Assembly (NCBI RefSeq): GCF_025822245.1
Contig: NZ_JACKTL010000041.1
Span: forward strand, 62,001-126,000
Direction of reading: 5' to 3'
From: Mycolicibacterium hodleri
GTDB taxonomy: Bacteria > Actinomycetota > Actinomycetes > Mycobacteriales > Mycobacteriaceae
Length of the DNA stretch: 64,000 nucleotides
Each line of letters begins with the position of its first letter. The stretch's first letter is position 1. The notes under the pieces are model-generated. The model was not told where the DNA came from, searched no databases, and saw nothing but the letters and a program-made list of their open reading frames with translations. Shown here piece after piece: positions 19,244-28,645 of the stretch. The translations under genes were made by a program, and so were the position numbers.

Positions 19244-20443
19244 TTCGCTCATCCGGCGGGCGAGCGCCCGCGCGGCGACAGGCCCCCCGAAACCGTGCAG
19301 CACGACGCTGCCCAGCACCACGACGACCACGATCAGCAGGATGGTGTCCTCGTCGGGTGGGTCGAGCACGTTGTAGGCCAACAGCCCGAAGACGATCACT
19401 GCGGCGCCGCGTGGACCCAGGCCGCCCAGCATCACCCGTTCCGGCCACGTGAACTTCGAGCCGAACATGGCCAACAGGACGGGCAGCATCCGCACGAGCG
19501 TCAGCGCCAACAAACAGAACACCACGATGCCGACGGTGAGGTCGGCCCGCCAGTAGGCGATCAGGACCACGCCGCCGAAGACGAACCACATCATCGCCGT
19601 CAGCAGGAAGCCGAGGTCCTCGAGCAACTCCAGCTCACGCTCGGCGTCACGCGACTGCCGGTAGTAGTGGTACCCGACTCCGCACAGGTACGCCGCCACG
19701 AAGCCGTTGCCGTGCCACCAGATGGCCAGCGTGTAGGCCGCGGCCGGTGCGGCCACCACCAACACCCGCCGGGACTGTTCGGTCATCAGGTTCTTGCGCT
19801 CGGCGAGGTTGGCGCCCAGCGCGAGCCCGGCACCCACCAGGAACCCCACCAGGATCGCCTTCGCCGAGTGGGGCAACGCTTCGCGAAGCTCGTCCCACAC
19901 CGAGCCCGCCTCGACGTGCTGATCGGCCACGGCAAGCGCAAAGAGGAAGATCGGCGAGAGGATGCCGTCGTTGTGTCCGGCCTCGACGTTGAGCAGGTCG
20001 CTCACCCGGTGCGGTACCTCACGGTGTCGCACGATCCACTGGGCGGGGGCGAAGTCGATCGGCACCACGATGCACGCGATGACGACGACCGTCGCCAACG
20101 ACAGGCCGGGGAGCAACCACAGGCCGAGCAGGACGGCGATTCCCACGCTGAGCGGCAACGCCAAGAACAGCACCCGGACGGCCGAGCGCGGATGTTCGCC
20201 GAAAACCCCGGCGCGCATCGCGTTGGCGTCGACGAACAACAGGACCGCCAGGACGATCTTGGCGGCCTGCTCGGCAGTCTCGGAGTTGAGCGTGTCGGCC
20301 AGCGAGCCGTGGGTGGTGTATTCGACGACGGCGCCGGCGAGGAGGAGGAACAGCGGGGGCGTGATGCGCCAGCTCTCCATGCGTCGGGCCAAGAGGGCCC
20401 AGACGGCCAGAAGGAGCGAGATGGCGATCAGGGACAGCAACAC
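19241..20443 (-). CDS. CPA1-type Na+/H+ (cation:proton) antiporter
   Basis: This 400-aa protein has about 11-12 transmembrane helices. The ND-motif helix reads NVEAGHNDGILSP, corresponding to the ion-binding ESGLNDG of NhaP/CPA1 exchangers, and GLGPRGAAVIVFGLL fits the conserved C-terminal helix. It should exchange Na+ or K+ for protons across the plasma membrane. GTG start at 20441-20443. It is followed by purL on the same strand with a 9-bp gap. Confidence 0.87.
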   Translation of the reverse strand: MLLSLIAISLLLAVWALLARRMESWRITPPLFLLLAGAVVEYTTHGSLADTLNSETAEQAAKIVLAVLLFVDANAMRAGVFGEHPRSAVRVLFLALPLSVGIAVLLGLWLLPGLSLATVVVIACIVVPIDFAPAQWIVRHREVPHRVSDLLNVEAGHNDGILSPIFLFALAVADQHVEAGSVWDELREALPHSAKAILVGFLVGAGLALGANLAERKNLMTEQSRRVLVVAAPAAAYTLAIWWHGNGFVAAYLCGVGYHYYRQSRDAERELELLEDLGFLLTAMMWFVFGGVVLIAYWRADLTVGIVVFCLLALTLVRMLPVLLAMFGSKFTWPERVMLGGLGPRGAAVIVFGLLAYNVLDPPDEDTILLIVVVVVLGSVVLHGFGGPVAARALARRMSE

Positions 20444-20465
20444 GTCGGTGATCCTGCCTTGCGGA

Positions 20466-20813
20466 CTATCCGCCCGCTATGCAGAACGCGTTGCCCTCCG
20501 GGTCGGCGAGCACCACCCAACGGAAGTCGTCACCGAAACCGTTGCGTTCGACCTCCCTGGCACCCAGCGCGACCACCCTGGCCACCTCGGCCTCCATGTC
20601 GTCGGCGTGCAGGTCGAGGTGCGCCTTGTTCTTGCCGGGCGTCGGGTCGGGCACCCGCTGGAAGCCGACGGCCGTGCCTCCCTGACGGGTCACCAGGACG
20701 AATTCGCCTGGCACCACCGCGTTGACCTCGCTCCCCAGTACGTCGGCCCACCACGCCGCGAGGGCGTCGGGGTCGGTGCAGTCGAAGGTCACCGTCGCCA
20801 TGTCGAGACTCAT
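20466..20813 (-). CDS. VOC/glyoxalase-fold protein
   Basis: This 115-aa protein is a single VOC (glyoxalase/bleomycin-resistance) module pair: VTFDCTDPDALAAWWADVLG at the N-terminus, HLDLHADDMEAEVARV and VVLADPEGNAFCI at the end. Possible metal ligands are His in HLDLH and Glu in PEGN. It is 22 bp upstream of the antiporter gene and 16 bp after the aminopeptidase gene, all on the minus strand. Substrate unknown. Confidence 0.82.
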   Translation of the reverse strand: MSLDMATVTFDCTDPDALAAWWADVLGSEVNAVVPGEFVLVTRQGGTAVGFQRVPDPTPGKNKAHLDLHADDMEAEVARVVALGAREVERNGFGDDFRWVVLADPEGNAFCIAGG

Positions 20814-20829
20814 GCCTGAAGAAGGTAAT

Positions 20830-22074
20830 TCACACCGGCGACAGAAACGCTTGCAACGCGGCGGAATAGGCCCCGACGTCGTGCGCGCCCATCAGTTCGC
20901 GAGCCGAGTGCATCGCCAATTGCGCGGCGCCCACGTCGACGGTCGGGATTCCGGTGCGCGCCGCCGTCATCGGCCCGATCGTCGACCCGCACGGCAGGTC
21001 CGCGCGATGCTCGTACCGCTGCAGGGGTACCCCGGCCTGCGCGCAGGCCAGCGCGAACGCGGCCGCCGTCCGACCGTCGGTGGCGTAGCGAAGGTTGGGG
21101 TGCACCTTGAGCACGGGGCCGCCGTTGACGTCGATCAGGTGGCCGGGCTCGTGACGCTCGGGGTAGTTGGGATGGGTGGCGTGGGCCATGTCGCCAGAGG
21201 CCACCATCGAACCGGAGATGCGGCGCAGGAAGTCCTCCCGCCCCTCCCCGTCGATCAACGCGATGCGTTCGAGCACCGTTGGCAGAAGCTCGGACTGGGC
21301 GCCGTGATCCGACGTCGACCCGACCTCCTCGTGGTCGAAGAGCGCGAGGACGGGTACGAACCCTCGCGGCTCCGCGGCCAGGAATGCCTCCAGCCCTGCG
21401 TAACAGGTGCCCTGGTTGTCCAGGCGCGGCGCACTGACGAGTTCGCGATCGGCACCCACGAGCGTCGACCCCGTCAGATCGTGGGTCATCAGGTCGGCCG
21501 CCAACACCGAGCCCGGGTCGACGCCGGCGCGCTCGGCGACCCAGTCGACGAACGGCCGGACTCGGTCTCCGACGCCCCACACGGCGTTGACGTGCCGCTG
21601 CGGATTCAGCTCGACGCCCTTGCGGTCGTCGGACAGGTGGATCGCCAACTGCGGCACCCGCAGGATTGGTTCGTCGACGCGCACCAACACGTCCTCGGTC
21701 GCCAGTGACAGCCTGCCGCTGATCCCGAGGTCGCGGTCCAGCCAGGAATTCAGCCATGCTCCGCCATACGGTTCCAGCGCCACCACCTGCCAGCCGGCCA
21801 CGACCCGATCGGTTTGCTGCTTGACCCGCAGGTTCGGGCTGTCGGTGTGTCCGCCGACGATGCGGAAGGGTGCGCCGTCGGCGGCGGCCTTCCACGCGAC
21901 CAGGGACCCGGCCCGCACCGTGAAGTAGCCCAGCCCACCCGAGGGCCAGGCATCCCCCTCGGACAACTCGACGTAGCCGGCGGCACGCAGTCGTTCGGCC
22001 ACGGTCGCGCACACGTGAAACGGCGACGGCGAGGCGTCGATGAAGTCGCACAATCCCTGCGGGGTCGCTGCCAT
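20830..22074 (-). CDS. M18 family aspartyl aminopeptidase
   Basis: This 414-aa zinc peptidase has the M18 signatures [21 protein letters not shown] and [17 protein letters not shown], which supply the di-zinc ligands and catalytic Glu. Family members (PepC/ApeB) are dodecameric cytosolic aminopeptidases that prefer acidic N-termini. The ATG at 22072-22074 gives a normal length; an apparent extension upstream runs into the dyp promoter region. It diverges from the dyp-encapsulin operon. Confidence 0.93.
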   Translation of the reverse strand: MAATPQGLCDFIDASPSPFHVCATVAERLRAAGYVELSEGDAWPSGGLGYFTVRAGSLVAWKAAADGAPFRIVGGHTDSPNLRVKQQTDRVVAGWQVVALEPYGGAWLNSWLDRDLGISGRLSLATEDVLVRVDEPILRVPQLAIHLSDDRKGVELNPQRHVNAVWGVGDRVRPFVDWVAERAGVDPGSVLAADLMTHDLTGSTLVGADRELVSAPRLDNQGTCYAGLEAFLAAEPRGFVPVLALFDHEEVGSTSDHGAQSELLPTVLERIALIDGEGREDFLRRISGSMVASGDMAHATHPNYPERHEPGHLIDVNGGPVLKVHPNLRYATDGRTAAAFALACAQAGVPLQRYEHRADLPCGSTIGPMTAARTGIPTVDVGAAQLAMHSARELMGAHDVGAYSAALQAFLSPV

Positions 22075-22161
22075 TGGTCCATCTTGACGCCTCCCCCCGC
22101 CGGGGGTGGGGGGTAGCCGCCATCTTTGCGCCTTGACCGGCGTGCGCGGTGATCTTGACGC

Positions 22162-22167
22162 TAGGGT
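22162..22167 (+). promoter_or_regulatory. -10 element of the dyp-encapsulin operon
   Basis: TAGGGT ends 7 nt before the dyp GTG at 22175. An ATG two bases upstream of the GTG is in another frame. Confidence 0.55.
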
Positions 22168-22174
22168 CGCTGAT

Positions 22175-23203
22175 GTGTCCGATCCGCTGCCGCAGAAGGT
22201 GCTCGCGCCGCTGACGCCCGCCGCCATCTTCCTCGTCGCCACCGTCGACCAAGGCGGCGAGGACGTCGTGCACGACGCGTTGGGCGACCTCTCGGGTCTG
22301 GTGCGGGCGATTGGATTTCGCGACCCGACCAAGCAGCTGTCGGTGGTGGCCTCCGTCGGCTCGGACGCCTTCGATCGGCTCTTCTCCGGTCCGCGACCGG
22401 CCGAACTGCACCGCTTCGTCGCGCTCGACGGCCCGCGGCACCATGCACCGTCGACGCCGGGAGATCTGCTGTTCCACATTCGTGCGAATTCCCTCGACGT
22501 CTGCTTCGAACTGGCCGGGCGCATCGTCGACGCGATGGCCGGCGCCATCACCGTCGTCGACGAAGTGCACGGGTTCAAGTTCTTCGACAACCGCGACCTG
22601 ATGGGATTCGTCGACGGGACCGAGAATCCCGACGGCCCACTTGCCGTGCGCGCCACCCAGATCGGCGACGAGGACCCGGATTTCGCCGGCGGAAGCTATG
22701 TCCACGTGCAGAAGTACCTTCATGACATGGGGGGCTGGAACGCGCTGTCCACCGAAGCTCAGGAACGGGTGATCGGCCGCACCAAGCTCGACGACATCGA
22801 ACTCGGTGACGACGTCAAGCCGGCGAACTCACATCTGGCCCTCAACGTCATCACCGACGACGACGGCAACGAGCTCAAGATCCTCCGGCACAACATGCCG
22901 TTCGGCGAGATTGGCAAGGCCGAGTTCGGCACGTATTACATCGGTTACTCGCGGACGCCGACGGTCACCGAACGGATGCTCCGCAACATGTTCATCGGTG
23001 ACCCGCCGGGCAACACCGACCGCATCCTGGACTTCTCGACCGCCGTCACCGGCACCATGTTCTTCGTTCCCACCGCGGACTTTCTGGACGACCCGCCACC
23101 GTTGCCCGAAAAAGTCTCGGCCGCAACCGCTTCCGCCGCGCCCACGACTTCACCTCCCACCGGCTCCCTGTCGATCGGCAGTTTGAAAGGACAACCCCAA
23201 TGA
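22175..23203 (+). CDS. dyp: Dye-decolorizing peroxidase (DyP), encapsulin cargo
   Basis: This 342-aa heme peroxidase has the DyP signature [11 protein letters not shown] (catalytic Asp) and proximal region around HLALNV. The last residues, [10 protein letters not shown], are the encapsulation peptide that docks cargo inside encapsulin shells. A Pro/Thr/Ala-rich linker joins it to the enzyme. Its TGA overlaps the encapsulin ATG (ATGA). In M. tuberculosis the homologous pair is Rv0799c/Rv0798c (Cfp29). The complex is linked to oxidative and acid stress defence. Confidence 0.96.
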   Translation: MSDPLPQKVLAPLTPAAIFLVATVDQGGEDVVHDALGDLSGLVRAIGFRDPTKQLSVVASVGSDAFDRLFSGPRPAELHRFVALDGPRHHAPSTPGDLLFHIRANSLDVCFELAGRIVDAMAGAITVVDEVHGFKFFDNRDLMGFVDGTENPDGPLAVRATQIGDEDPDFAGGSYVHVQKYLHDMGGWNALSTEAQERVIGRTKLDDIELGDDVKPANSHLALNVITDDDGNELKILRHNMPFGEIGKAEFGTYYIGYSRTPTVTERMLRNMFIGDPPGNTDRILDFSTAVTGTMFFVPTADFLDDPPPLPEKVSAATASAAPTTSPPTGSLSIGSLKGQPQ

Positions 23204-23997
23204 ACAACCTGTATCGCGAACTGGCACCGATCACCGACGAAGCCTGGGAAGAAATCGAATTGGAGGCCACCAGGACCTTCAAGCGTCACATCGCCGGGCG
23301 GCGCGTCGTCGACGTCAGCACGCCCGGCGGTCCGGCGAAGGCGGCGGTCAGCACCGGTCACCTGGTCGACGTCGCACCTCCCGGCGAGGGCGTCGTGGCC
23401 CATCTTCGCGAGAGCAAGCCCCTGGTCCGGCTGCGCGTACCGTTCACGATCGCGCGCACCGACGTCGACGACGTCGAGCGTGGCTCGCAAGACTCCGACT
23501 GGGACCCGGTCAAGGCGGCGGCAAAGCAGCTGGCGTTCGCCGAGGACCGCGCGATCTTCGAGGGCTACGCGGACGCGGCCATCGACGGCATCCGCAAGTG
23601 CAGCTCCAACGTCGCGCTCGCGCTGCCGTCGGACCCCAAGGAGATCCCCGACGTCATCTCCCAGGCACTGTCGCAACTTCGGCTCGCCGGCGTCGACGGT
23701 CCCTACTGCGTGTTGCTGTCGGCCGACGTCTACACCCAGGTCAGTGAGACCACCGCTCACGGCTATCCGATCCGCGAGCACCTGAACCGGCTGGTCGACG
23801 GCGAAATCATTTGGGCGCCAGCAATTGACGGTGCGTTCGTGCTGTCGACCCGCGGCGGCGACTTCGACCTGCAGCTCGGCACCGACGTGTCGATCGGCTA
23901 CCTGTCGCACGACGCCCAGAACGTGCAGCTGTACCTCGAGGAGACGCTGACGTTCCTCTGCTACACGGCGGAGGCCTCCGTCGCGCTGACCCCGTAG
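23200..23997 (+). CDS. enc: Encapsulin shell protein (Cfp29-type)
   Basis: This 265-aa protein has the HK97-like fold of family 1 encapsulins: [19 protein letters not shown] at the start, ARTFKRHIAGRRVVDV-like P-domain and YVLL/VYTQVSETTAHGYPI in the A-domain. Sixty copies would build a T=1 shell of about 24 nm around DyP. The start overlaps the dyp stop, so shell and cargo are made together. Confidence 0.96.
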   Translation: MNNLYRELAPITDEAWEEIELEATRTFKRHIAGRRVVDVSTPGGPAKAAVSTGHLVDVAPPGEGVVAHLRESKPLVRLRVPFTIARTDVDDVERGSQDSDWDPVKAAAKQLAFAEDRAIFEGYADAAIDGIRKCSSNVALALPSDPKEIPDVISQALSQLRLAGVDGPYCVLLSADVYTQVSETTAHGYPIREHLNRLVDGEIIWAPAIDGAFVLSTRGGDFDLQLGTDVSIGYLSHDAQNVQLYLEETLTFLCYTAEASVALTP

Positions 23998-24097
23998 CTT
24001 GGGGACGTGCAGCCACCCCGCGATGGAATAAAGATCCCGTGGGGGCGCTTGTGGTGAGTGGCTTCATCACAACTTCACCGCCCAGGAGGCGAGCCCG

Positions 24098-24847
24098 ATG
24101 ACCAATACACTCACAGGCAAGACGGCACTGGTTACCGGTGCCACCGCGGGCATCGGTTACGCGATCGCCGTACAGCTCGCCGCGGAGGGCGCCGAGGTCG
24201 TCGTGCACGGCCGCAACGCGGAACGCGGCGAGAAGACGGTTCAGGACATCGAGAACGCCGGCGGCAGGGCACGTTTCATCGCCGCCGACGTGTCGATCGC
24301 CGATGATGTCCGGCGGCTCGCCGACGAAGCGGGTGAGGTCGACATCCTGGTCAACAACGCGGGTATCTATCGCTTCGCGCCAACGTTCGACACCACCGAC
24401 GCCGACTTGGACGACCAGATCAACACCAACCTCAAGGCTCCCTACCTCTTGGTGCAGAAGCTGGTGCCCGCAATGATCGTGCGCGGCAGCGGTTCGGTGA
24501 TCAACGTGACCACCGTCGCCGCCACGACGCCAGCCGCGGGCGCAGGCATCTACGGCGCCAGTAAGGCCGCGCTGGAACTGCTCACCAAGCTGTGGGCCGA
24601 CGAATTCGGCGCACAGGGCGTGCGCGTCAACGCCGTCGCCCCCGGCCCGACCCAGACACCGGGCACGGAAGTCTTTGGCAGCGAACTCATCGAGGGGTTG
24701 GGCCGCACCACCGCGCTCGGGCGCCTGGCCGAGGCCGAAGAGATCGCCAACGTCGTGACCTTCGTCGTCTCCCCTGGCGCGAGCTACGTCAACGGTGCGA
24801 TCCTCACCGTCGGCGGCGGCGCGCAGTCAATCAAACCCGCGGCTTAA
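24098..24847 (+). CDS. Short-chain dehydrogenase/reductase
   Basis: This 249-aa classical SDR has the cofactor loop VTGATAGIGYAI, NNAG, a catalytic Tyr-Lys in IYGASKAAL and the proline-glycine motif VAPGPTQTPG. AGGAGG lies eight bases upstream. The basic residue in VVVHGRNAERG suggests NADP preference. It is not coupled to the encapsulin gene (100-bp gap) and its substrate is unknown. Confidence 0.88.
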   Translation: MTNTLTGKTALVTGATAGIGYAIAVQLAAEGAEVVVHGRNAERGEKTVQDIENAGGRARFIAADVSIADDVRRLADEAGEVDILVNNAGIYRFAPTFDTTDADLDDQINTNLKAPYLLVQKLVPAMIVRGSGSVINVTTVAATTPAAGAGIYGASKAALELLTKLWADEFGAQGVRVNAVAPGPTQTPGTEVFGSELIEGLGRTTALGRLAEAEEIANVVTFVVSPGASYVNGAILTVGGGAQSIKPAA

Positions 24848-24858
24848 CAAGAGATTTC

Positions 24859-24895
24859 GGCGTGGTCTCGTTCGATGAACGGACGGGACCGCGCC
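24859..24895. terminator. Hairpin between convergent genes
   Basis: GGCGTGGTC (24859-24867) pairs with GACCGCGCC (24887-24895), nine pairs with one G-U, and an inner CGTTC/GAACG stem stacks inside. It separates the SDR gene from the beta-propeller gene arriving on the other strand. Confidence 0.5.
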
Positions 24896-24905
24896 GCAGT
24901 CGTGT

Positions 24906-26264
24906 CTAGGCGGGAGTCACCAAGGAGAACAACTCGTCGTTGACCCGCTGAATCAAGGTCGTGTTGACGCGCCACACGTCCTTCCCCTCACTGAGCGTTT
25001 CGCCGGGCAGCGACCAAAGCTGCTCGCACGTGTCGAGGTCGATCCCCCGGGCCGCGGCGCCGTCGCCGCTAATCACCGCGACGATGCCGTCGGAGGCGAT
25101 GTAGTAATAACCGAGACCCTCGACGTCACACGTCTTGACATCCTTCCCAGTGCGTAAATCGTATTGCTGCCAACTCTTTTCACGCTCCCCACCCGATTCG
25201 ACGAGGAGCCTCTCCCCGATCAACCGCGTGTAGGGCATTGCCGTTGACTTCGGCAGTTCGAGGAGCGTGCGACCGTCGAGGCTGACGACGATGTCGGACG
25301 ACTTCCCCTGCACCAACGGGATGTCGCGCGAGCCGGTAAGCATGGTGCCCTCGAGATCCCGTTGCCCCAAGGCGCGGCCGGACGAATCGAACAATGCCAC
25401 CCGATCCCAGGTGTAGTCAGACGCGGATGAGTATTCGTAACCGAAACCACCCGGGTAGACATAGGCCATCCCCAACTGATTGCCATTTGGCACAACCGGT
25501 TTCAGTACTGTGCCGTCCGCGACCGAGAACACCACGTCCGTGACAGAGGAAGCAGCGCCGCCCTGGACGGCTATCGGCTGCGGTGGCGTGTCGTGCTCCC
25601 AGTCCTTCTGCTGGGCGATGATTCCATTTCCCGGCACGAACCAGGTCAGCTCGCCCTGCGCTCCGATGCCGTGCACACCCTCGCCGTTGACGGTGGCGAC
25701 GGCGTAGACACCGGCCTGTTGGACGACCGGATCATTCCTTGTCGCCGACAGTCGCAATTCGGTAGGGCCGTCGTAGAGAAGGGCGCCGTTGTCGGCGTTC
25801 ACCAACCAAGCGTGCGCGGGCGTCTGGGGATCACGGTCTTGGAGGATGCACAGCACCATTGTCGGACCGTTGACGAAGCAGTCGATGCCAGAGGCATTCA
25901 CGGCAAGACCCAGTTCGACTGGGGGAAAAGCGCTTCGGCCGCTGGCCACGTCGATTCCGGCCAGCCACCAGCCCGTCCCCGTGATCCCTAGGAAGTAAGC
26001 TCGATCTCCAAGGTTCCGGATCAGCTTGGGAACCGTCCCGGGTGGCAGACCAAGCTTTGGTGACGACGTCCTCCAGCCGGGCACCGGCTCCTTCCGCATC
26101 GAGGAGGTGAGCAACTCCTGCTGCGGAAGGCCAAGTGACGGGGGCACTTGCGGTTGAGCTGTTCGTGCCGGCTCTCTAGTGGTGATGGCAGCGACGACCG
26201 CCACGACGACGATGGCCGCGGACGCAGCCACGATCCCCCACTTACGACTTCGGTTCAGTGGCAC
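24906..26264 (-). CDS. Membrane-anchored beta-propeller-like protein
   Basis: This 452-aa protein has one N-terminal transmembrane helix (about residues 9-28) after a short basic tail, then a long extracytoplasmic domain with repeated strand-turn units such as WWLAGIDVASGRS, AWLVNADNGALLYDG and QQYDLRTGKDVKTCD, which resemble PQQ-like beta-propeller blades. No enzyme residues were recognised. It is the last gene of a four-gene unit (EspC-like, WXG protein, membrane protein, this); its GTG overlaps the TAG of the preceding gene by one base. It may be a binding or anti-toxin partner at the cell surface, which is inference from context. Confidence 0.7.
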   Translation of the reverse strand: MPLNRSRKWGIVAASAAIVVVAVVAAITTREPARTAQPQVPPSLGLPQQELLTSSMRKEPVPGWRTSSPKLGLPPGTVPKLIRNLGDRAYFLGITGTGWWLAGIDVASGRSAFPPVELGLAVNASGIDCFVNGPTMVLCILQDRDPQTPAHAWLVNADNGALLYDGPTELRLSATRNDPVVQQAGVYAVATVNGEGVHGIGAQGELTWFVPGNGIIAQQKDWEHDTPPQPIAVQGGAASSVTDVVFSVADGTVLKPVVPNGNQLGMAYVYPGGFGYEYSSASDYTWDRVALFDSSGRALGQRDLEGTMLTGSRDIPLVQGKSSDIVVSLDGRTLLELPKSTAMPYTRLIGERLLVESGGEREKSWQQYDLRTGKDVKTCDVEGLGYYYIASDGIVAVISGDGAAARGIDLDTCEQLWSLPGETLSEGKDVWRVNTTLIQRVNDELFSLVTPA

Positions 26265-27001
26265 TAAGAGTCGATCTCGAACTCGGCGAGCCGCGCGACC
26301 GCCCGGCCGTCGGCTAGCTCGTCGCGCTTGTCGGGGTTGATCCAGTAGTAGCGGAACAAGCGACGAATGGCGTCGCCACCGGGAGCGTACGAATCGACCA
26401 CTAGCGAGCGAATTGCCTCATCGCGAAACTTGACGAAGATCATTGCCCTGAACGGCGCCGGCCTTCCAGGTCGCCGGTCGGTTACCGCCACGACATCGTC
26501 CCAGCTCCCGTTCATCGACGACGATCCCTGGCTCATGTCGAAGCCGTCGGTGTCCAGCTTTATGAAGCTCACACCGCCGCGCTTGAACGTCCGCCACACG
26601 TCTACAACCCCCCAGATCGCGCCGGCGATCGCGACGATGATGACGTATTGGCCATTTCCCGGAGGAAGGGGGATGTCAATCTTGCCCAGCGGTGCACATA
26701 TTGCGAACGTCGCCAACGCCAGGTACGCCCCGACCGTTCCCCACTTCACCAGGCCACCCACGATGCGGTCGGGTCGAATCGTCGTCCCGTGTTCGCTGGC
26801 GCTCGCGACAGGTCTCACCTTTCGGCGCATGACCAACAGCAAAGACGCCGTGAGGCAGAGAAACGCGAAGGCGAACCCCGTCACCACGACAACGGTGAGA
26901 TATTCACCGTGGGCGAACGAGACGACGGCCCACCAAATGGCCGCAATCGCAAGCCCGTCCAACACGATGAAGAAAAAGGCGACCACCAAGAAGTTCTTCA
27001 C
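26264..27001 (-). CDS. Four-helix membrane protein, possible immunity protein
   Basis: This 245-aa protein has four hydrophobic segments (about residues 4-28, 35-58, 86-106 and 118-136) and then a cytoplasmic-type beta-rich domain (FIKLDTDGFDMSQGSSSMNGSWDDVVAVTDRR) that resembles a bacterial PH-like domain. The GTG at 26999-27001 overlaps the TGA of the 452-aa WXG protein gene, so the two are tightly coupled; a GTG nine bases upstream is an alternative. A membrane protein encoded directly after a predicted membrane-active secreted protein is the arrangement seen for toxin and immunity pairs. That role is inference. Confidence 0.7.
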   Translation of the reverse strand: MKNFLVVAFFFIVLDGLAIAAIWWAVVSFAHGEYLTVVVVTGFAFAFLCLTASLLLVMRRKVRPVASASEHGTTIRPDRIVGGLVKWGTVGAYLALATFAICAPLGKIDIPLPPGNGQYVIIVAIAGAIWGVVDVWRTFKRGGVSFIKLDTDGFDMSQGSSSMNGSWDDVVAVTDRRPGRPAPFRAMIFVKFRDEAIRSLVVDSYAPGGDAIRRLFRYYWINPDKRDELADGRAVARLAEFEIDS

Positions 27002-28356
27002 GGGGGACACACTAGGTTTCCGACGATTCCCCCGAGGTACCCGAAGCCAAAACCACCGGTGGTGCTTAGAGCTGCTGCCCACACGGGAGCCAATTCCGGG
27101 GCCATCACCGTGAGCGCGGCATCGAAACCAATGCCGCCGACCACCCCGACACCCCCTGACCATGCGTTGACGCAGACATCGTGAGCTGTTTCCGCCGTCG
27201 CCACGTTGTAGAGCGCGGTCGCCACGCCGAGAGCCGGGCCTCCGAACTTGGCTCCTGCACCGATGTTCTCAAGCGCCTCAGCACTCAGTCCCGGAATTCC
27301 TCGCTCGGCTTGCTTCTCCAAACCGGTAAGAGCTCCCCCGGCCACGGTCGGAATCGGGTCGGCGAAGAACTCGTCCGGCAGGATTCCGTGCCTGACGCCA
27401 CCCTTGCCGTCCGGTGTGGTGACCCCACCCGTGCACTTGCCGTCAGGCGTCCTCGTCATCACCACCGAAGTACCGTCGGTCCACCAAATGTTCGTGGTCT
27501 GTGTGCCGTCTTCACTTTCGGTGGTTAACGAGTCGGATACGTAATTGCCGGCCTTGTCATATTGTTCGACCTGGATGCTGCCTTCCGGCAATACATGCTC
27601 GCTTGGCGGCCAGCCACCCTCGGTCGTGATGACCTGCTTGCTGCCGTCCATCATGAACACCGTCTTGATGTGATTCCCGGTTCGTTCGTCCGTCGTCTCG
27701 GTAGTCTCGCGGACGCTGGTCGACAAATCCTGTTCGCGCACCATTTCCTGGAGCTGGCGACCCGCATCGGTACTCGGATCCGGTACCTCGTTGCCGGGAA
27801 CTGGAGGAACCGGGCCGGGGGGACCCATTGCGTGCACCTGAAAGTCCCCGCCGGGACCTGCGCGCGCCACGAGCAGATTCCGGGTGGTCTCGTCGTCGGC
27901 GTCACCTACCGCCTGCACCAGCGGGTTGATCTCAGCTTGCGCCGTGACGGCCTGCTTTTGCAGAGCCGCCGCGTGCTCGGCCGTCATCGCCGCGGGCTTG
28001 ACCAGGACGACCCACTGATCGTTGACGCTCAACTCGGTGCGGTCGATCACGTCGGCCTCGCGCAACAGGTCGGTCCGGGCCCTTCCGATATGCGCGGCAC
28101 CGTCGCTCAAGGCCTTCGACACCGCATCCGCGTAGTCGAGGAACTTCGACGTTCTCGTAACCGCCCGCCCGAACATCTCATTGGCGGCTTCATGCGCACT
28201 ACCAGACCATCCTCGGGTCTGCGGCAGCCGGTTGATTCCATCGTCAAGATGACGGACATCGTCGAATATCGCCTTACCGGCATCACCGATCGTCTTCGCG
28301 CCGGTCGACAGGGATTCAGGGTTCCAACTGGTCAGTCGCGGACGAGAAGGAAGCAC
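26998..28356 (-). CDS. WXG-domain type VII secretion substrate, possible toxin
   Basis: This 452-aa protein has a helical N-terminal domain of about 150 residues with the WXG motif at W50-S-G52 (TRGWSGSAHEAA), a Pro-rich linker near residues 175-190, a middle region with repeated beta hairpins (NHIKTVFMMDGSKQVITTE, TNIWWTDGTSVVMTRTPDG), and a glycine-rich hydrophobic C-terminus (about 370-452: GGVGVVGGIGFDAAL, GGFGFGYLGGIVG). The last part resembles glycine-zipper membrane-inserting segments. The layout, WXG targeting domain plus variable C-terminus, fits type VII secreted effectors. GTG start three bases after the EspC-like stop. No ESX machinery genes are nearby, so a secretion system elsewhere would be needed. 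Confidence 0.7.
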   Translation of the reverse strand: MLPSRPRLTSWNPESLSTGAKTIGDAGKAIFDDVRHLDDGINRLPQTRGWSGSAHEAANEMFGRAVTRTSKFLDYADAVSKALSDGAAHIGRARTDLLREADVIDRTELSVNDQWVVLVKPAAMTAEHAAALQKQAVTAQAEINPLVQAVGDADDETTRNLLVARAGPGGDFQVHAMGPPGPVPPVPGNEVPDPSTDAGRQLQEMVREQDLSTSVRETTETTDERTGNHIKTVFMMDGSKQVITTEGGWPPSEHVLPEGSIQVEQYDKAGNYVSDSLTTESEDGTQTTNIWWTDGTSVVMTRTPDGKCTGGVTTPDGKGGVRHGILPDEFFADPIPTVAGGALTGLEKQAERGIPGLSAEALENIGAGAKFGGPALGVATALYNVATAETAHDVCVNAWSGGVGVVGGIGFDAALTVMAPELAPVWAAALSTTGGFGFGYLGGIVGNLVCPP

Positions 28357-28359
28357 GCG

Positions 28360-28644
28360 TCAGAACAATCCCTTGAAACTCTCCGCGAGCGAGTCGTCCT
28401 CGACTGCATAACGGTCTCCGGCGCCCCGTACCGCGACACCCATGGCGGAGACGTCCTTGACGATGTCATGCGCGGCCAGACCGAGATGCTCCCCGACCTC
28501 ACGCGTTGCCCACTGCGTCGCCGAGCCAGGCAGACCGTCGGCCGCAGAGCTTGCCTTGCCATGGAGATCGCTGCCGCTCATCGCGACGGTCGCGGCGTCG
28601 ACCTGCTCGGCGAAGCCGCGCAACAGATCTGGATTGACCAGCAT
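28360..28644 (-). CDS. EspC-like type VII secretion partner, 94 aa
   Basis: This 94-aa helical protein resembles the EspC/DUF2580 family (MLVNPDLLRGFAEQVDAAT, a central turn, a second helix HLGLAAHDIVKDVSAMG). Near the end it carries YAVED (Tyr79 to Asp83), which fits the YxxxD/E export signal of mycobacterial ESX systems. Such proteins act as small secreted partners of larger substrates, here presumably the WXG protein encoded three bases downstream. The ATG has GGGGG upstream; an adjacent TTG codon is less likely. The gene follows purQ after 75 bp. Confidence 0.75.
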   Translation of the reverse strand: MLVNPDLLRGFAEQVDAATVAMSGSDLHGKASSAADGLPGSATQWATREVGEHLGLAAHDIVKDVSAMGVAVRGAGDRYAVEDDSLAESFKGLF

Positions 28645-28645
28645 C

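Noticed and set aside
18596..20725. A 709-codon plus-strand frame antisense to purL and the antiporter
   Set aside because: Composition is typical of the complement of real genes and no domain is recognisable.
22087..22116. C- and G-rich run upstream of dyp considered as a G-quadruplex or repeat
   Set aside because: Short and imperfect, with no repeat unit; only noted as a possible hairpin.
22081..22161. Direct repeat ATCTTGACGC at 22081 and 22152
   Set aside because: Two copies 71 bp apart with no matching promoter spacing; not enough to call a regulatory site.
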